DNA of 64,000 nucleotides from Cerioporus squamosus (Eukaryota; Basidiomycota; Agaricomycetes; Polyporales; Polyporaceae): the NCBI GenBank assembly GCA_022592435.1, contig JABYQS010000036.1:124001-188000 (forward strand), given 5' to 3'. The notes under the pieces are model-generated. The model ran no database searches, was not told the DNA's origin, and saw only the letters and a list, made by a program, of their open reading frames with translations. Positions 44,901 to 58,754 of the stretch are shown here, one piece after another (positions within the stretch are counted from its first letter, which is position 1; every line of letters starts with the position of its first letter). The translations under genes were made by a program, and so were the position numbers.

Positions 44901-46706
44901 GGCGGCATCGACCGCTTCTCCGAGATCATGTTAGTCAAGACCTGCAGCTTCGCTGTGTAGAAGTCGATGGCAGGAACGGTCTTGCCACGAAGAAGCGACG
45001 AAAGGTTGATCAGAGGCTGGAAATCGTCGAGCGCGCTCCGCGGGAGGCTGAGGAGGGCGTCCCATACAGTCTTCTCTGGCGTAGAGAACTGGGGCTCCTT
45101 CTCCTTCGTCGTGACCTGCCCGGACTCAAGGTCGTCTCCGTGGGTCCTCTGGAAGTGCCTGCGCCATCCCGAGTTGTGGCTGTCCACACTCAGGTCAGAC
45201 TCGAGCACGGGAAGATATGGCTTGAGAGTGCGGATGAGGAGGTGCATCCTGTCTTCGCCTTCCTCACCCTCGTCCCCCTCTCTCTGAGCAACAGCCTCCA
45301 TGTCTGTAGGGCCTGCAACACTGATCCTCTTCACAGCAATAGACATCCGGCGTGCGGCGTCGCGGAAGACCCCTGAGGACCGCCGGTCCTCCATCGCGGC
45401 TTGTACGTAGGTGAGAGCTTTGCGAGCCAGTTTGATGTGCGCCGTCTCCAAGAGCCGCAGTACCTCCTCACGTCGCTCCATTAAGGACGCGAGCTCATTC
45501 ATCCTGCGCACCATGACGACACGATCAATCGCTGGCGGAGAGAATAGACCAGAGTTGGGCTCTTGTGTCGGAGAGCCGCGCTCTGCGTCATGTTCGTCGC
45601 CACCGGACGGGCGTGTGAGGTGAACCTGCGCGGGTATGCGGCGGGCGCGGTTGAAGAAGAAGGCAAACATCTTGTTCAGGAAGCCCGGCTGTGTGGAGGA
45701 TGTGATGCCAATCGCTGGACGCGCCACTCTCCGGGAGAGATAGTACTCGAAGTACTCCTTCAGGTCCTTCTCCGAGCGGAGTGCCTGGGGAATATTCGTC
45801 ACCATGACCGTTCGCAGGCGCAACCCACGATTGGAATGGTCATCATCGAGCGGCGGCAGGGCATGGAACGGATACTGGGGGTGGGGATGTGGGTTGTACT
45901 GTGCGCGGCGCTCGGCGCGTGTCTCCGAGGCAGCGCGGTTGGCAGCGGCGAGAATGTTCTGCGCGCGGAAATGAAAGGCTCCGCGACAGATCCAGTAGAG
46001 GGTGCCGAACCAGGTGAAGGTGATCCAAACCAGCAGGACGATGTGTATCCAGAGAAGAGAGAGACCCTTCTCCGTCGTAACCAAAGACGAGATGGATGCA
46101 CGGGTCATAGACTTGGAGGAGACCGTGCCGTCGGAGAAAGTCACATGGATGGGGAAGAGGACGAGGAGGGTGGAGAAGCTTTGGAGAACGGCGAACCAGA
46201 AACAGCCGCGCAGAAAGCGGATGTACAGAGTAGCGTCGACGCCTCGGAGTTCGTTGAGGCGGTCTTCAGGGAACGTGAGGACTTGTTTAACCCACCCGAG
46301 GGGCCATTTTGTCCGCGGCAACGGTGGCGAAGGTCGTCTGAAACGAATCAGCAGCGCAACTCACAGAGCAACGTTCACACTCACTTTGCCCATGACCTTC
46401 CCTGGTACAAGCTGCAGAGGGTGGACGAGATAGTCAGCGCTAATACCGGCAGTAACGACGTTGGACGCACTATCCAAACTCCCAGCTCTCGACGCTCCCC
46501 AGACCCTCCTTGAACGGACCCTTTCCTCGCCTCTTCCTCCTCATGAACTCATGCGCACTAATTGTGACGAGGAGGATGCCCCCCGCGACAACAGACTGGT
46601 TGATGAGCCCACTGTAACGCGGTTTCCATTAGCGGGAACATGAGCGCCACAGTTTCGAAACATACCTGTAGTCTTTTGAGAACGGTCTGTTCTGAATGGT
46701 GGCCAT
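41938..46706 (-). CDS. CSC1/OSCA/TMEM63-type ion channel
   Basis: Large plasma-membrane protein of the OSCA/TMEM63 (DUF221, RSN1) family, calcium-permeable channels gated by osmotic or mechanical stress. The start at 46704-46706 is followed by the N-terminal helices (GFLNQSV-like region, LRGCFWFAVLQSFSTLLVLF, LWIHIVLLVWITFTWFGTLY). A long cytosolic PHM7 domain follows (VMVTNIPQALRSEKDLKEYF, FYTAKLQVLTNMISEKRSM, PTAFVSFVDPADARRACKFL, YEDLDWTRLMKPTF), then the channel helices (SFVPTVLVSLLLVLIPLLLR, YYKFLVVNVLVFFCVGTVAL, VLLVFALLNPLVIPFALVYF, TVNVALSAVLIIITAVYKI). A ~440-residue tail has the PHM7_ext motif (YYTRDIENALWLPRDPMGIL) and many Ser-rich stretches. The TGA is at 41938-41940. Over 1,200 aa and many introns. 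Confidence 0.92.
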
Positions 46707-47020
46707 TGTCGTGCCAGCAGTACCGTGCACGACGAGGACGACGCGGCGAAAACGGCCAGAACCAGCCTGAGACTCAGAGACGAGAAGGCGGAGGCTGGGT
46801 GCCTTCGGGAGCGTTCCTTGCAGTCTTGATTCTTGAATTAAGTCGGTGATACCACTTCGGCAACCCGCGAGCGCCACATGGGCTGACCTGGAAACGCTCC
46901 TGAAACGCTCAGTCTCGTCATTCCGGTTCGAACCGGTTCGGCTCGCGCGCCCTCCGCGCCGTCCCTCAGGCTCTCGCTCTCCTCCACGCCGCTGCGCTCA
47001 CCTCACTCACCCTCAACATC
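46707..47020. promoter_or_regulatory. Bidirectional promoter CSC1 / NDUFS4 with palindrome
   Basis: 314 bp between divergent starts. It contains a perfect 14-base palindrome CCGGTTCGAACCGG at 46923-46936, directly followed by TTCGG, about 85 bp before the NDUFS4 start. CGG/CCG palindromes are typical sites of Zn2Cys6 factors. Confidence 0.55.
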
Positions 47021-47781
47021 ATGTCTCTCTTGCGGGCCTGCCAGCAGGCCGTCTCGAAGCAGGCCATCGGGAGGGTCGCGATTACATCCACCAGGGCATA
47101 CAGCACCGCGACCAAACCCGATGCAACCATCCCTCAGACCACGGAGCAGGGGCAGGACAAGGCGATTGCGGAGGCTCCTCAGCGGGAAGTCGTAACCGCG
47201 GACATTGTCAGCGGGGCACCTAGTGAGCATCGGATGAGTCTTCCAAATATTCACAAGTGAAACTGACCGTTGTCGCAGAGGAACTGCGTCACCGCGCGGT
47301 TCGTATCTTCCAGCCCACTCGCAGTACAACGCAGAGCGGGCCCGGCAAGTCCAACCGCTGGAGGATCGACTGGGACATCCTCCCCGGTAGTGGTCGTTGG
47401 GAGAACCCGCTCATGGGCTGGGCAAGCTCGTGAGTCAGCTCGTGCGCAGCAGCTGTCCCGACTCCGAACGCTGACGCGGGGACGGCAGAGCGGATTACAT
47501 GCAGGGCACGCGTCTGTCTTTCCGGACCAAGGAGGACGCAATCCACTTCGCTGAGAAGCAAGGTTCGTCGTACTTCTTTCCTATCAGGGTGCCATTCATT
47601 CACCCCCTTCCTTAGGCTGGGATTACTACGTGTACGCATCGAACTTGCTCCCCTCCTCCCTCATGAACTCACTGTTTCTCTTTACAGTGCTCACCCCGAA
47701 GTTACTCGCATTCCTCCGAAGAACTACGCAGAGAACTTCCTCTACAAGCCGTCCAAGCTCCGTCTCATCCGTACGAAGTAG
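47021..47781 (+). CDS. NDUFS4: Mitochondrial complex I 18-21 kDa subunit (NDUFS4)
   Basis: Accessory subunit of NADH:ubiquinone oxidoreductase located at the junction of the N and Q modules. The start at 47021 gives a mitochondrial presequence (MSLLRACQQAVSKQA, ITSTRAYST). The mature domain is ELRHRAVRIFQPTRSTTQSG, NRWRIDWDILPGSGRWENPL MGWASS, YMQGTRLSFRTKEDAIHFAE, QGWDYYV, then across the last intron (GTGTACGC...TTTACAG) AHPEVTRIPPKNYAENFLYK and a C-terminal LRLIRTK with the TAG at 47779-47781. Four introns. Length about 180 aa, normal for fungi. Confidence 0.94.
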
Positions 47782-48014
47782 AGTCAATACATCCTTCCGC
47801 TTCTCCACACGCTCGGGAACCAGACTTGCTGGCTCGATGACCGCTACAAGTTGTCAGACAACCATAATCATGTCAATTGAGTGAGGTGATACACGTGCGA
47901 TGCCGGCCAGAGTTAGCAATACAGAGTCGACGACAGTACAACGATAAAGCAAGCAGCGCAACAGATATACCCAGAAAACCCTTATCCTGGTCCAGTCCCG
48001 GTCATCGTCCAGCT

Positions 48015-51000
48015 TCAGCTGAATCCAATAATCCTGCTCTTCGGCCTCAGGCTCATAACAGGCGCCCTCCGCTTTTTCGCAGCCACCTCCTTTTCCTCTA
48101 CATCGGACCCCTCTTCCTCGCTCTCAGAGACATGCTGTCGGACTGGCCTCCGGCGGAACTGCACAGTATCCCGTTGCTTTGGCCGCTCCTGTGGTGGCGT
48201 TCGTGGTGGTGGTGGTGGTGGTGGTGGCTGCGGCGCCTGTGGTGGGGCTTGGGCCTGAGGTTGCTCCTGCACGGGCGATGGCTCGACAGCTTCCGGCGCC
48301 GTCTCGGGCGCCCGCAACGAGATTGCGCACTCGGAGAGCTGCCGTACGACGTCCGCGTCGAGCTCAATGTTGAACAGGTCGAATATGTACCGCCGGACGG
48401 GCATCCGGTACTTCTGCGTGGAGATGGTGTGCAGCGCGCGGTAGAACATGCTCGGCGAGCTGAATATGTGGCGGTATTCTGGCTTGCTCTTCATCCTGCG
48501 ACGAGAGCGTTAGTACCAATCCACGAGAGCATCTCGAGGAGAAGCTTACTTCGTCAACGATCTGGACGCAGCATTCGCGATGACGGTGTTGGCGAGGTTG
48601 TAGATGGCCGTCATCACTTCCGTCTCTTCCTCGCTCTCCGGCGGGGCAAGTCGGCTGTCATCAAGAGCTTCACTTGCCACGCAGTCCCAGGGAGGTATCT
48701 GTCGGAACGAGTGAGGGCTGTACGGGTAGAGAACAATATCATGCACGTACAGAGACGAACTTGTCAACATCGAGCGGCACACAGAGCCCAGTGGGCAGCC
48801 CCAAGGGTGATAGTGTGGCTTCCCAGTGATAGTCGTCCAGGATCTCAGCCCCTTGTGGTGTTGAGGAGATAAGTCCAAGGACGAAGAAGCACGTCCTGTG
48901 GGTAGAGCTCTATCAGCATATCGTTCCAGCAGGCGAGGGCACGCAGACAACGCACCCTCTCACGGAGAGCACCAGCGACTGCTCCGCGATCTCCAGAATG
49001 GCGGGAATGATCTCTTCCTCCTCGAGGAACGGCAGCCCACGTTCCGTGGCACCAATGTTCCCCTATATATGGTCAGCGCCAATATCAGGTCAGACAACAG
49101 GAAGTTGCTCACGACAGCCCAGAGCACGCTCTTCAGCTTGAGGATCAGATCCCGATCTTCGCTTTCCAGACCATGCCGGCGGATGAAATGCGCAAACTCT
49201 GCGAAGTGGCCCTTCTCCTGCAGTACCTCACATCCGAGATCGGTCTTCGCCATGACCCCGTAGAAGTGCGGCGGAACGATCCCGTCGAAAGCGCTGAGGA
49301 CGCTGGTTAGATGAAGGACTACATCTGACATGAAACCACATACAGCATGTCATCTTCATCCTCCGTCGCGTTCTCACCGAAGGCTTTGGCGAGGAAGACT
49401 TCGATATGCACCACGTAATGGAGGTTCCGCTCCTGGAGGTGATGTCAGCGCTATGCAAGTACTCGATAGTTGGCTGGAACGACTCACATGGAACCACAAC
49501 TCCATCTCCCGCTCGATGTACTCGGCCGCGTACAAGAAACGGAAACCCGTGGGCGTCGACATAAACCTAACCCGCGCTCAGCCATCCACTGAAACCGCGA
49601 CGAAGGAAGACTCACTTGAGTAACAGCGGATGCCCAACTTCCCCGAGGTGGTCGAGCGTGGGCTGCATCTCGACCACCATCTGCAGGACGTCCATGGACT
49701 CGCATGCTTCTTCGAGGTATCGGACCGCGAGCTCGCGTACTTCCAGAACAGGGTCGTACAGCTGCGTTAGGAGCAACCGGAGTGTCCATGCGTTTGCTGT
49801 CTGGCTTGCGCGGATCAGGCCACCGAGGTGAGTCGTCACCCAGAGTCGGATGTGCTATACAACGGCCCCAGGTCAGCGACGCGACTGCAGAATTGCGAAC
49901 GCAAGCATTACCTTGTGGCTGGAGGTCAAGGCCTTGGAGAGCACGATCCGCGAGTGGCCATCACTTTAATGCCAGTCAGAATGCGAACCCTGCGACGTAA
50001 TGAACCGCGGAGCTCACATGCTGTAGTCCAGGTTCTCGATGATGCCCGTGATCAGATCCTCTCGGCCCCGCAGCTCGCTGAGGTGGTAGAATGCAGTAAA
50101 GAGTTTGAACTTCTCCAGCAACCTGCGTAGACGACTCGTCAGCATGAAGATGTCACACACTGCCGAGCCCAACGGCACGGAAACAGGGAGGAAGAGGAGC
50201 TTGACTGACTCCAGTCCTTCTTTGCGCTTGCTCAGGGTCCCGAGCATCTCGAAATAGCCCGACGTGAGCGTTTCCGACATGCGTTTCTTTGAGAAGATCG
50301 GATCGGACGTGGGCGTCGGGTTGAACTGCGCGAACGTCAGCGCCGCGGTCGGGTACTTGGGTGAAGCGAGAGGAAGCTCACAGGGTCCAGCTGCGCGAAG
50401 CTCTTGACGACCTGCGCCAGGAACTCGTCTTCTTGCAGGAACCGAACACCGTCCGAGCTGGCCATGAGCGCGTTCAGCAGCGAGCAGCCGAGGCGCACCC
50501 AGCGCGTATTTGGCTGACGAACCACGAGCGTGAAAACGTTATATCAGAATGGGGAGCTATGCTCAAGAGCCTTCGACGACTATCTACCTTCGTCTTGGGC
50601 AGATCACTGAAGCGGTGGGCAAAAGGGTGGAAGAACGACATCAATTTCTTGATGTACCTTGACACCTTGATCGCCTCCTCCATCCGCTTCGGGTTGTGCA
50701 GCGGGCCCTCCACGAGGTCCTGCAGCGTGTCAAAGCTCCACTTTGTGTGGTCCTTGGTGAGCATGACCTGGGTGTCCAGCAGGTTCCCCTGAAACGTCTT
50801 GTCGTCCATCTGCATCTTCATCTTGAGTTTGTCCTGTTCGACGGCTCGTTGCCCGCGTCGTACTGATTCGTCGATCGAGTTCGCTCTGTCCCAGTTGAGC
50901 TCGGGTCTGTGTAGTGGTATTTAGGCAACGTACCTTGGCCGCGAGTTGTCCCTGACCGTTGGCTGCAAACGCGACCTATGCCGGTTGAAGCTGTCGATTG

Positions 51001-53864
51001 AAGACAGTGCCGAAGATCCCACTATCCTGTGCTCGTTGTCGTTGTAGTCGGAAGCGAGGCTGAAGACACGGGGCAGCGCTTGTATCTTGGCCGCGATGGA
51101 CAGCGGCAAGACCTGATTAGCCTTCTGCAGGATTTCGGCCATGAGCAGCGTCGCTTTCCGGGATAGCGCGGATCCGACGCTGGACTCCTCGAACATAGAT
51201 GTCAGGGCCTACCACCGAGTCAGGAGGTCGACAAGGACTATCAGCAGCAAGATAACGTACGTCAAGCAACCCTGCCTTGGTGAAAACCAAAATAAGTAAT
51301 GCAATATATTGATCAGTCAGCTTGAGGGTATCTTGAGGACGCTGGGGTATATCGGCTGGCTGGAGGTCGGCGCTTGTTCTCGACCTACGATACACTGCAA
51401 CATAGGTGAGGACAAGATGTCGTCTGCGATGGCTTCCGAAGGCACTTACTCGTCAACCGCCGGCCGTCGATGAAGGCTCTGTGCCATTCTGGTGGTTTGA
51501 TATTCAGGAGATCGAAGAACATGTCAAGGATAACTTCCTATAGATATCTAGATGAGCAAGTAAGTGCATTAACGGTCGTGGTCGATAACATACTCGAGTT
51601 TCCAACGAAGGTATCCGTAAGCAATCCACAACCACCCGAATAGCAGACTTGTCGTTGATGCAGCAGTACATCAGCCCTGCAGAACAGGTAAGCATGCACT
51701 GGCAGAGACCCGAAAGAAGTACGAACCACTCCATGTACGAAGCATAGAAGAGACGATGCGGGCGCAGCCCTTTATCCTCTCAGTGTGTTCTGATCCTTTG
51801 CCGTATGCATCGGTAATGCCGGTCAGGGCAATCTACAGGAAGGGTCAACTAAATGAGTATTGGCATGGGTTGTTAGCTCACTTCGAGGTCGGTTCCGGGA
51901 TGGAGGTACGCCCGTGTCCTCGGAGAGTCGATGATGTGCAAGAAGGCAGCAGCCAGTAAGGGTGCCATCTCAAGCGGACCTTCCGCAAGCGCGTGCAGAA
52001 GTACCCGGATGCCTCCAGTACGTGCCATGAGCTCGATGTCGATCAGCACTGCAAAGTCCGCCATGAGTATTGGCGGGATATGAACATCATGAGCTGTACC
52101 ACGCACAGATCTCCGTCAATGTCTGGACGCATATTGGCTTGAACGGGTCCTCGGGGTACTCAGCCACCGCAATCAAAGCACGCATGACCGCGTCTGACAA
52201 AGGAACATTGCCGGACCCGATGGCTGAATGCGTTGGGTGTCGTTCAGAGCCTATCTCGACAACAGCGCGGATGAGCTTGATGACCTGTTCCTTTTCCACT
52301 GTGTGCTGCTTGTCTCGACATAGCGATCTGGCAATTCGGTTGAGCGCACTGTTGGCCTAGAAAGGGCTCCGAGACGTACTTGACCATGTACCAGTCAAGG
52401 TCCTGCTCTCCAAGACGTCGCACGGAGTGGGTATCGACCAAGGAATGTCGGATGAGGCGGTAAGCAGTCGCACGGGCCTGTTTACTGGCTTTGTCGGCGA
52501 GAGAAGGCAGGACCCTGGGCGCACTCTCAGCAACGAGAGCCAAATGCTGACTGAGGGGGTACTAACGCGTGAACAACCTCCGCGACATCCAGCTCATAAC
52601 GCACGCGCAGATTTCGTTGCAGGATGCCGATCAGCTTGTTCATAGTCCCAATGCGTGCACGGTTGAGTTCTGTCTCCGTAGCAGTCGCGGGATTCGGCAA
52701 CGTGGACGTGGAAGGCGATGTAGACGGAGAGGGTATAGATGAGTTGGAATGGCTGTGTGGATGTTGCCTTGAGAGGAGGAGAAGTGCCTTGATTGCACTG
52801 TTCGCCTGGTGCATGGCAGAGCGAAAGTCATCTACGTCCCCGCATCAGTACGAGACGTAGGTAGTGACATGTCTGAGCGCACCTCTTTCTGCACCTTCCT
52901 CCTTCCAGATCGTCGGCGGAATTAGCGGCTGTCCGGTGAACTTCCGCTTTCCCCCTCCAGTGGTCTCATTGCTCCGCTTCCGTACACCGCGGCCGGTGAC
53001 TGCACGCATCCCAAGCGTTAGGGTAGGGGACCACGTACATGAAGCGGAAGGGCGAGAGCACTCACAAGCATCCATAGATCGCTGAATGGACTGAATCTTC
53101 TGCCTCGCGGTGGCAAGTTCCAACTCGACTTCACTCCTCAGGGCATCCTGACATAAGGCATGAGATTGGACGACCAGAGCTCATGTATACGCGTAGGCGT
53201 CCTCTGTCACCGCAGTCACTTAGATCAAGAAGAAAGCCAGCGCATGATATTTCCAACCATGACCTCGATGGCCGTACAGGTGCCCCGCCCCGAGGAGGTG
53301 GATACATTCATTCCGCTCTCACATCTCACCTCTCCGCGGCGGAGAGCAGATCCAGCAGTGATCATGATCACAGAGAACTCATGACACGGGCTTCGAACAC
53401 TCACAGTGAGCGGCATCTGGAGCAGGTTCTCCGCACCCTCCTTGATACGGTTCTCGACCTTGAGCTGATCAGTGAGGTACTGCAGCTAAACGTCCGAGGT
53501 GATATCAATACCCTCCACATGCTACCCCAACCCACGAACTGCGCACCTGGGCATCCCTGTCCCCATCCTGCATTATTGTACTCTCCGAGGTTGACCACGA
53601 TTGCGAGGGGAGGCTCTGGCCGGCCGTCGGAGTAGGTGTGCCATTCGGAGTGCTGCCGTCGGTAGAGCTCCTCGGGATCGAGAGACTGCCGTTGCTGTGG
53701 TGCTCCGTGACCGTCGCTGGCATCTCCGGTAGTTCAGTAAGAAGCCTCCCAGCCTGTTGCCTGCTAGACAGAGAGGCGTCGGCGCAGCAGATGGAGGAGC
53801 AAGTAGCCTTTCCGCGTCTGGACTCGGAGCTGAGCTGAGCCCCAGACGCCCCAGACGCGTTCAT
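48015..53864 (-). CDS. RICTOR: RICTOR / Ste20 / Avo3, TORC2 subunit
   Basis: Scaffold that defines TOR complex 2 and helps present Ypk-type kinases to TOR. The start at 53862-53864 gives a Ser/Thr-rich head and a coiled-coil stretch (QLKVENRIKEGAENLLQMPL, ELELATARQKIQSIQRSMDA). RICTOR N-terminal repeats follow (LIRHSLVDTHSVRRLGEQDL, KYVSEPFLGQ, EDPFKPICVQTLTEI, ELMARTGGIRVLLHALAEGP, VVVDCLRIPSLETREVILDM). The central part includes MKMQMDDKTFQGNLLDTQVM, VRLGCSLLNALMASSDGVRF LQED, LTSGYFEMLGTLSKRKEGL, LLTQLYDPVLEVRELAVRYL and RFLYAAEYIEREMELWF. The conserved C-terminal RICTOR-V region follows (GVMAKTDLGCEVLQEKGHFA EFAHFI, LKLKSVLWAVGNIG, EYRHIFSSPSMFYRALHTIS). A Gln/Pro tail with a run of eight Pro is coded by a GGT-type repeat. 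The TGA is at 48015-48017; about 20 introns. Confidence 0.93.
48189..48230. repeat. GGT microsatellite coding for poly-Pro in RICTOR
   Basis: A plus-strand run of GGT/GTG units, read on the minus strand as consecutive Pro codons in the RICTOR tail. Such runs change length easily, so allele differences are likely here. Confidence 0.75.
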
Positions 53865-54133
53865 GCCGGTCTCGTCCACGTGGATGTCGATCAATCTCCA
53901 GACGCTCAACCGGCCCGATTGAAGCAGCTTGACTCTGCACCAGATACGTTACCAGGACTTCTGAAGTTCCCTGCAGTTGCTCCCCATGGATACATCCTTG
54001 CTTTCCTCCACTGTTGGACTCGACTGAGAGAAGACTATGTTACATTTATCATTCTTCGACTGAACTCGTACATCGCTGCAGCGTCTACTCTACTAGTACA
54101 TGCCGACTCTCAGGCTCAAGCTCAGCTCATACC

Positions 54134-55617
<1,484 letters not shown>

Positions 55618-55712
55618 GGCTCTAGGACGGGACTCGTGATGGTGATGTTGTTAACGTTGTCGGGATAGAAGAGAGAACGGGAACGCACTAGTGCGAACTG
55701 CAGATGCTATCG

Positions 55713-55722
55713 CTTTATATAG
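55713..55722 (-). promoter_or_regulatory. TATA box of the old yellow enzyme gene
   Basis: Minus strand reads CTATATAAAGCG, about 100 bp upstream of the start codon, a good position for a basidiomycete core promoter and consistent with inducible expression. Confidence 0.65.
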
Positions 55723-56134
55723 GCCGAGCGCGAATGTGAACGATCGTCCGCGAAGGTTACACAAACGTGCGACGTCATAGGTTCGTAACTCCAGCACTTA
55801 CATATCCCAATCGAAGTGTTGATGAATCATACAGTTCAGTCAACTCGGTAATATGTTCTCGCGGCCGTCCTCAACGTCTTCTCGGCCGCCATACGCATGT
55901 CCTGGTGAGTGTACTGGTCGTCGAGCGCGCGGCGAATCAATACGAGTACATCGGAAGCCGAGCCAAGCTCGATGTGGCCAAATGGTTGGTCGAACAACGG
56001 TAACGATTGAGACAGCAAGTCGAAGAACGAGATAGCAACATATATGAAAGGATAGCAACACGAAAACACATTCAAAGCTCACATAGCAGTGGCAACAAAG
56101 GAGGACTAGGAACGAAGATGAAGCTTGAAACGAA
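55723..56134. other. Intergenic between OYE and FunK1-1
   Basis: About 410 bp upstream of the OYE TATA box and downstream of the FunK1-1 stop. No gene seen. Confidence 0.5.
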
Positions 56135-58754
56135 TCACTTCGGAGCAGACGTAGCGACGCGCCTCTTACCCTTGCTCGTAGACCGAGAGGTTGATACGGT
56201 CGCGAGCTTCTTCGAAGCGATGCTCTGCTTCGCTTTCTTCTGCTCCTGCTCCTGGATGCGCTTGCTTCGCTTGCCACCTGGCGGCGCAAGGAGAGAGGAT
56301 GCGGGTCCACCGGCAGGGGGTTTCGTGCGAGAGCGGACCCGTTTTGCTATGGGTCCCTCTGCCACTACTTCATGCTCCACACCTGCGGCTCGTGGAAGTC
56401 GTTTGCGTCGTGGGGTTGGGGACGGAGGAACGGAGAAGACAGTGGAGGTGGAGAGAGATCCATAATGATTGAGCATGTCTAACGTATGCTCGACGCGGTT
56501 GTCGGGTTCCAAGGTGTGGGACTGCAGGAAGGCGGACCAATAAGCGTCTAGCTGATCGGGAGACCACTTATCCTTGTACTTGTCCCCATCCATCGGGAGC
56601 GGGGCGTGATAGTCCATTACCGTCTGTAGCCAGTCGTCAAGGGGGGTGCTATCGAAAACCAAGGTCAGGGTGTACTGTCGACGTAAAGCGTTCGCCAGCT
56701 TGGCAGCACCGCCATGCATCTCCCCCCTATGGCGTTCGAAGGACTCGTCAAAGAAGCTGGAGATTGTTACGGTGAGAGCCTGCTTCGTCAAGTTGTGGGG
56801 TTGCCACAACAGCGCGCAGTAGAACACGACATAGAGTAACGACTCCATGTCATCCAGGAATCGTTGCTTTCCCTGTATTTGCCGGGGATCGAGCATGCGG
56901 ATCGACATGAATTGCCAAGTGCCCTAGAGCCCGGTAACGTTTAATGCATAAATCTTCCAAGGGGGCTCCAGGAGACTTACCGCACGCCCTTCCTCGAGTG
57001 CGAAACCGGCGTCGTCGACTCTGCATGATGCGTCCCAGTCAACGAGGTAGCCTCTCCGAACGTTCCCGCCCTCTTGCACCAAGATGATGTTCCCAACGCT
57101 GATGTCCCTATGGAGTCGCGAGTCCTTCTCGAGAGCATCCCTCATTGCTAAGAGCATCTTAGCAACATCGTGATAGATCAGACTGAGTGGCCCCTACCGG
57201 TGAACACATCATACGTCGCATGAAGCAGCTCTTTCGCCCCGCGAACGGTCTTCAAAGGAGTACCGACAGTGCCCAGAATAAGGCGGTAATGATACCGCTG
57301 AGAGACGGTGATTCTCAAACCGTCAACTTGACAGACTCCTGGAAACGACGCGAACTGATGTGAGACGGTCGACTGCAGATCATTTCCTGTAACCGATGAA
57401 TAACTATCAACAGCTTGCCACGGGGAGAACACTCACGAGTCAACTTCCGCTGCTCGTCAGGAAAGTGGCCCGGCACGTCTCCATGCCATACAAGGGATGG
57501 GACATAGCATACGCCGAGATCACCCAGTCGCCGGAGCGTCTCGCCCTCTACTTCGAGCCCCGAACTATTGCGCCAGGTATCCTTCAAGAATACCACCGTA
57601 TTGCTAGCCGTATCGAGCGCCCAATAGCCCCGTGTGCCTCGCCCAACCATCGTAAGCGGGGTTATGACAGGGCGAGATACCAAGAATCGTCGGGTATTCT
57701 CCGAGGTGGTAGAGAAACGATGGTGTAGCACTTCGACGGCGACTACGTGTCCAGCTTGGTGATGAAGTCTGACTACTTGATCAACATCTTCGCCTGGGCC
57801 AATTTGCGATTGGGCATGACGCCGGATAGCGGCCACAAAGACGTCTTCTTCGGCGAGGGCCATTGTGACCGTCGGGTCATGACCGCGCCCGTAGTCCGAT
57901 GCTCCGGCGAAGCCTTGCAAGAGATCGCAAAGGAAATCAGGTCGCGCGCGGACGTCGAACGACTCGGACACAACACACCCCGCGCGATCCCAGCGCAGAA
58001 AGCGTGCGTGAGAGCCGAACATGGATACCGTGAAAACACAGACGCGGTGCTGCCGAGCAAATATCTCGACGACATGTGCGATATGCTGGCCTAGAGAGTC
58101 ATGGAGCTTTTGTTGCAGATCCGGATCCTCTGGCCGTGCCAGGAAGTCGTGGTCCTGGCGGGTGGCATCATCGACATCGGAGGGGGGGTCGACGAAGAAA
58201 TCACGGGATGGATCTGGACTGACTTGAATGAATAGTTCGGCGTAGCCAAGCTCGACACCAGGGGTAGCTTGGACTAGGGCCACGTTGTCCGCTGCATAAC
58301 AGCAAATATGGGGGACCTTGACTCCGTGCGGCCTCGCAATTCCGCTGCTGCTGGCGGCTTCAAACACGAAGCCAGGGCAACGGGACCTGTGCGTCGTCCT
58401 TTTGTTCAGGGCAGTTACCTGTGGACGTGTCAAGCAGTCCGGCGAAAAGTTTCATATGTGGCGACGTACCAGTGGCTCAAATATATCCGAAGAACTCCTG
58501 CCGCGGGGTGGTACGTGATTGAATGCGCACTTACTTGCCATAAGGTGTGTTTTGACAGAGGAACATGGGAGAAACTGTTCGGTGAACACGGTGGGTAATA
58601 CTGGTCCGAGGACATATTTCTTGCATTCTCGGAAGTGCTGCCTAACGCGAGACTTGCCGAACGCTGGGTCGAAACCACTTGTATCCAAGGACACGGGATC
58701 TACAGCCATTGGCGTGTTGTACACGCATGTTGAGGTTCTCTCAGGGATAGACAT
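56135..58754 (-). CDS. FunK1 fungal-specific protein kinase 1
   Basis: Fungal-specific kinase of the FunK1 (Pkinase_fungal) family. The start at 58752-58754 leads into an N-terminal region (DPAFGKSRVRQHFRECKKYV) and the FunK1 N-domain (RCPGFVFEAASS, VKVPHICCYAADNVALVQAT, GYAELFIQVSPDPSRDFFVD, VCVFTVSMFGSHARFLRWDR AGCVVSESFD). Kinase part: VGRGTRGYWALD (Gly loop), VVFLKDTWR (Lys), LGTVGTPLKTVRGAKELLHA, catalytic loop RLHRDISVGNIILV, DWD in place of DFG (YLVDWDASC), then FMSIRML and DDMESLLYVVFYCALLW. The tail is basic (KRSKRIQEQEQKKAKQSI, GKRRVATSAPK), possibly nuclear. Several short introns. Role unknown; the family is expanded in mushrooms that form complex fruiting bodies. Confidence 0.9.

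Noticed and set aside
45563..46513. 316-codon plus-strand frame opposite CSC1
   Set aside because: Shadow of the CSC1 cytosolic-domain exons. The minus strand matches OSCA/TMEM63 throughout.
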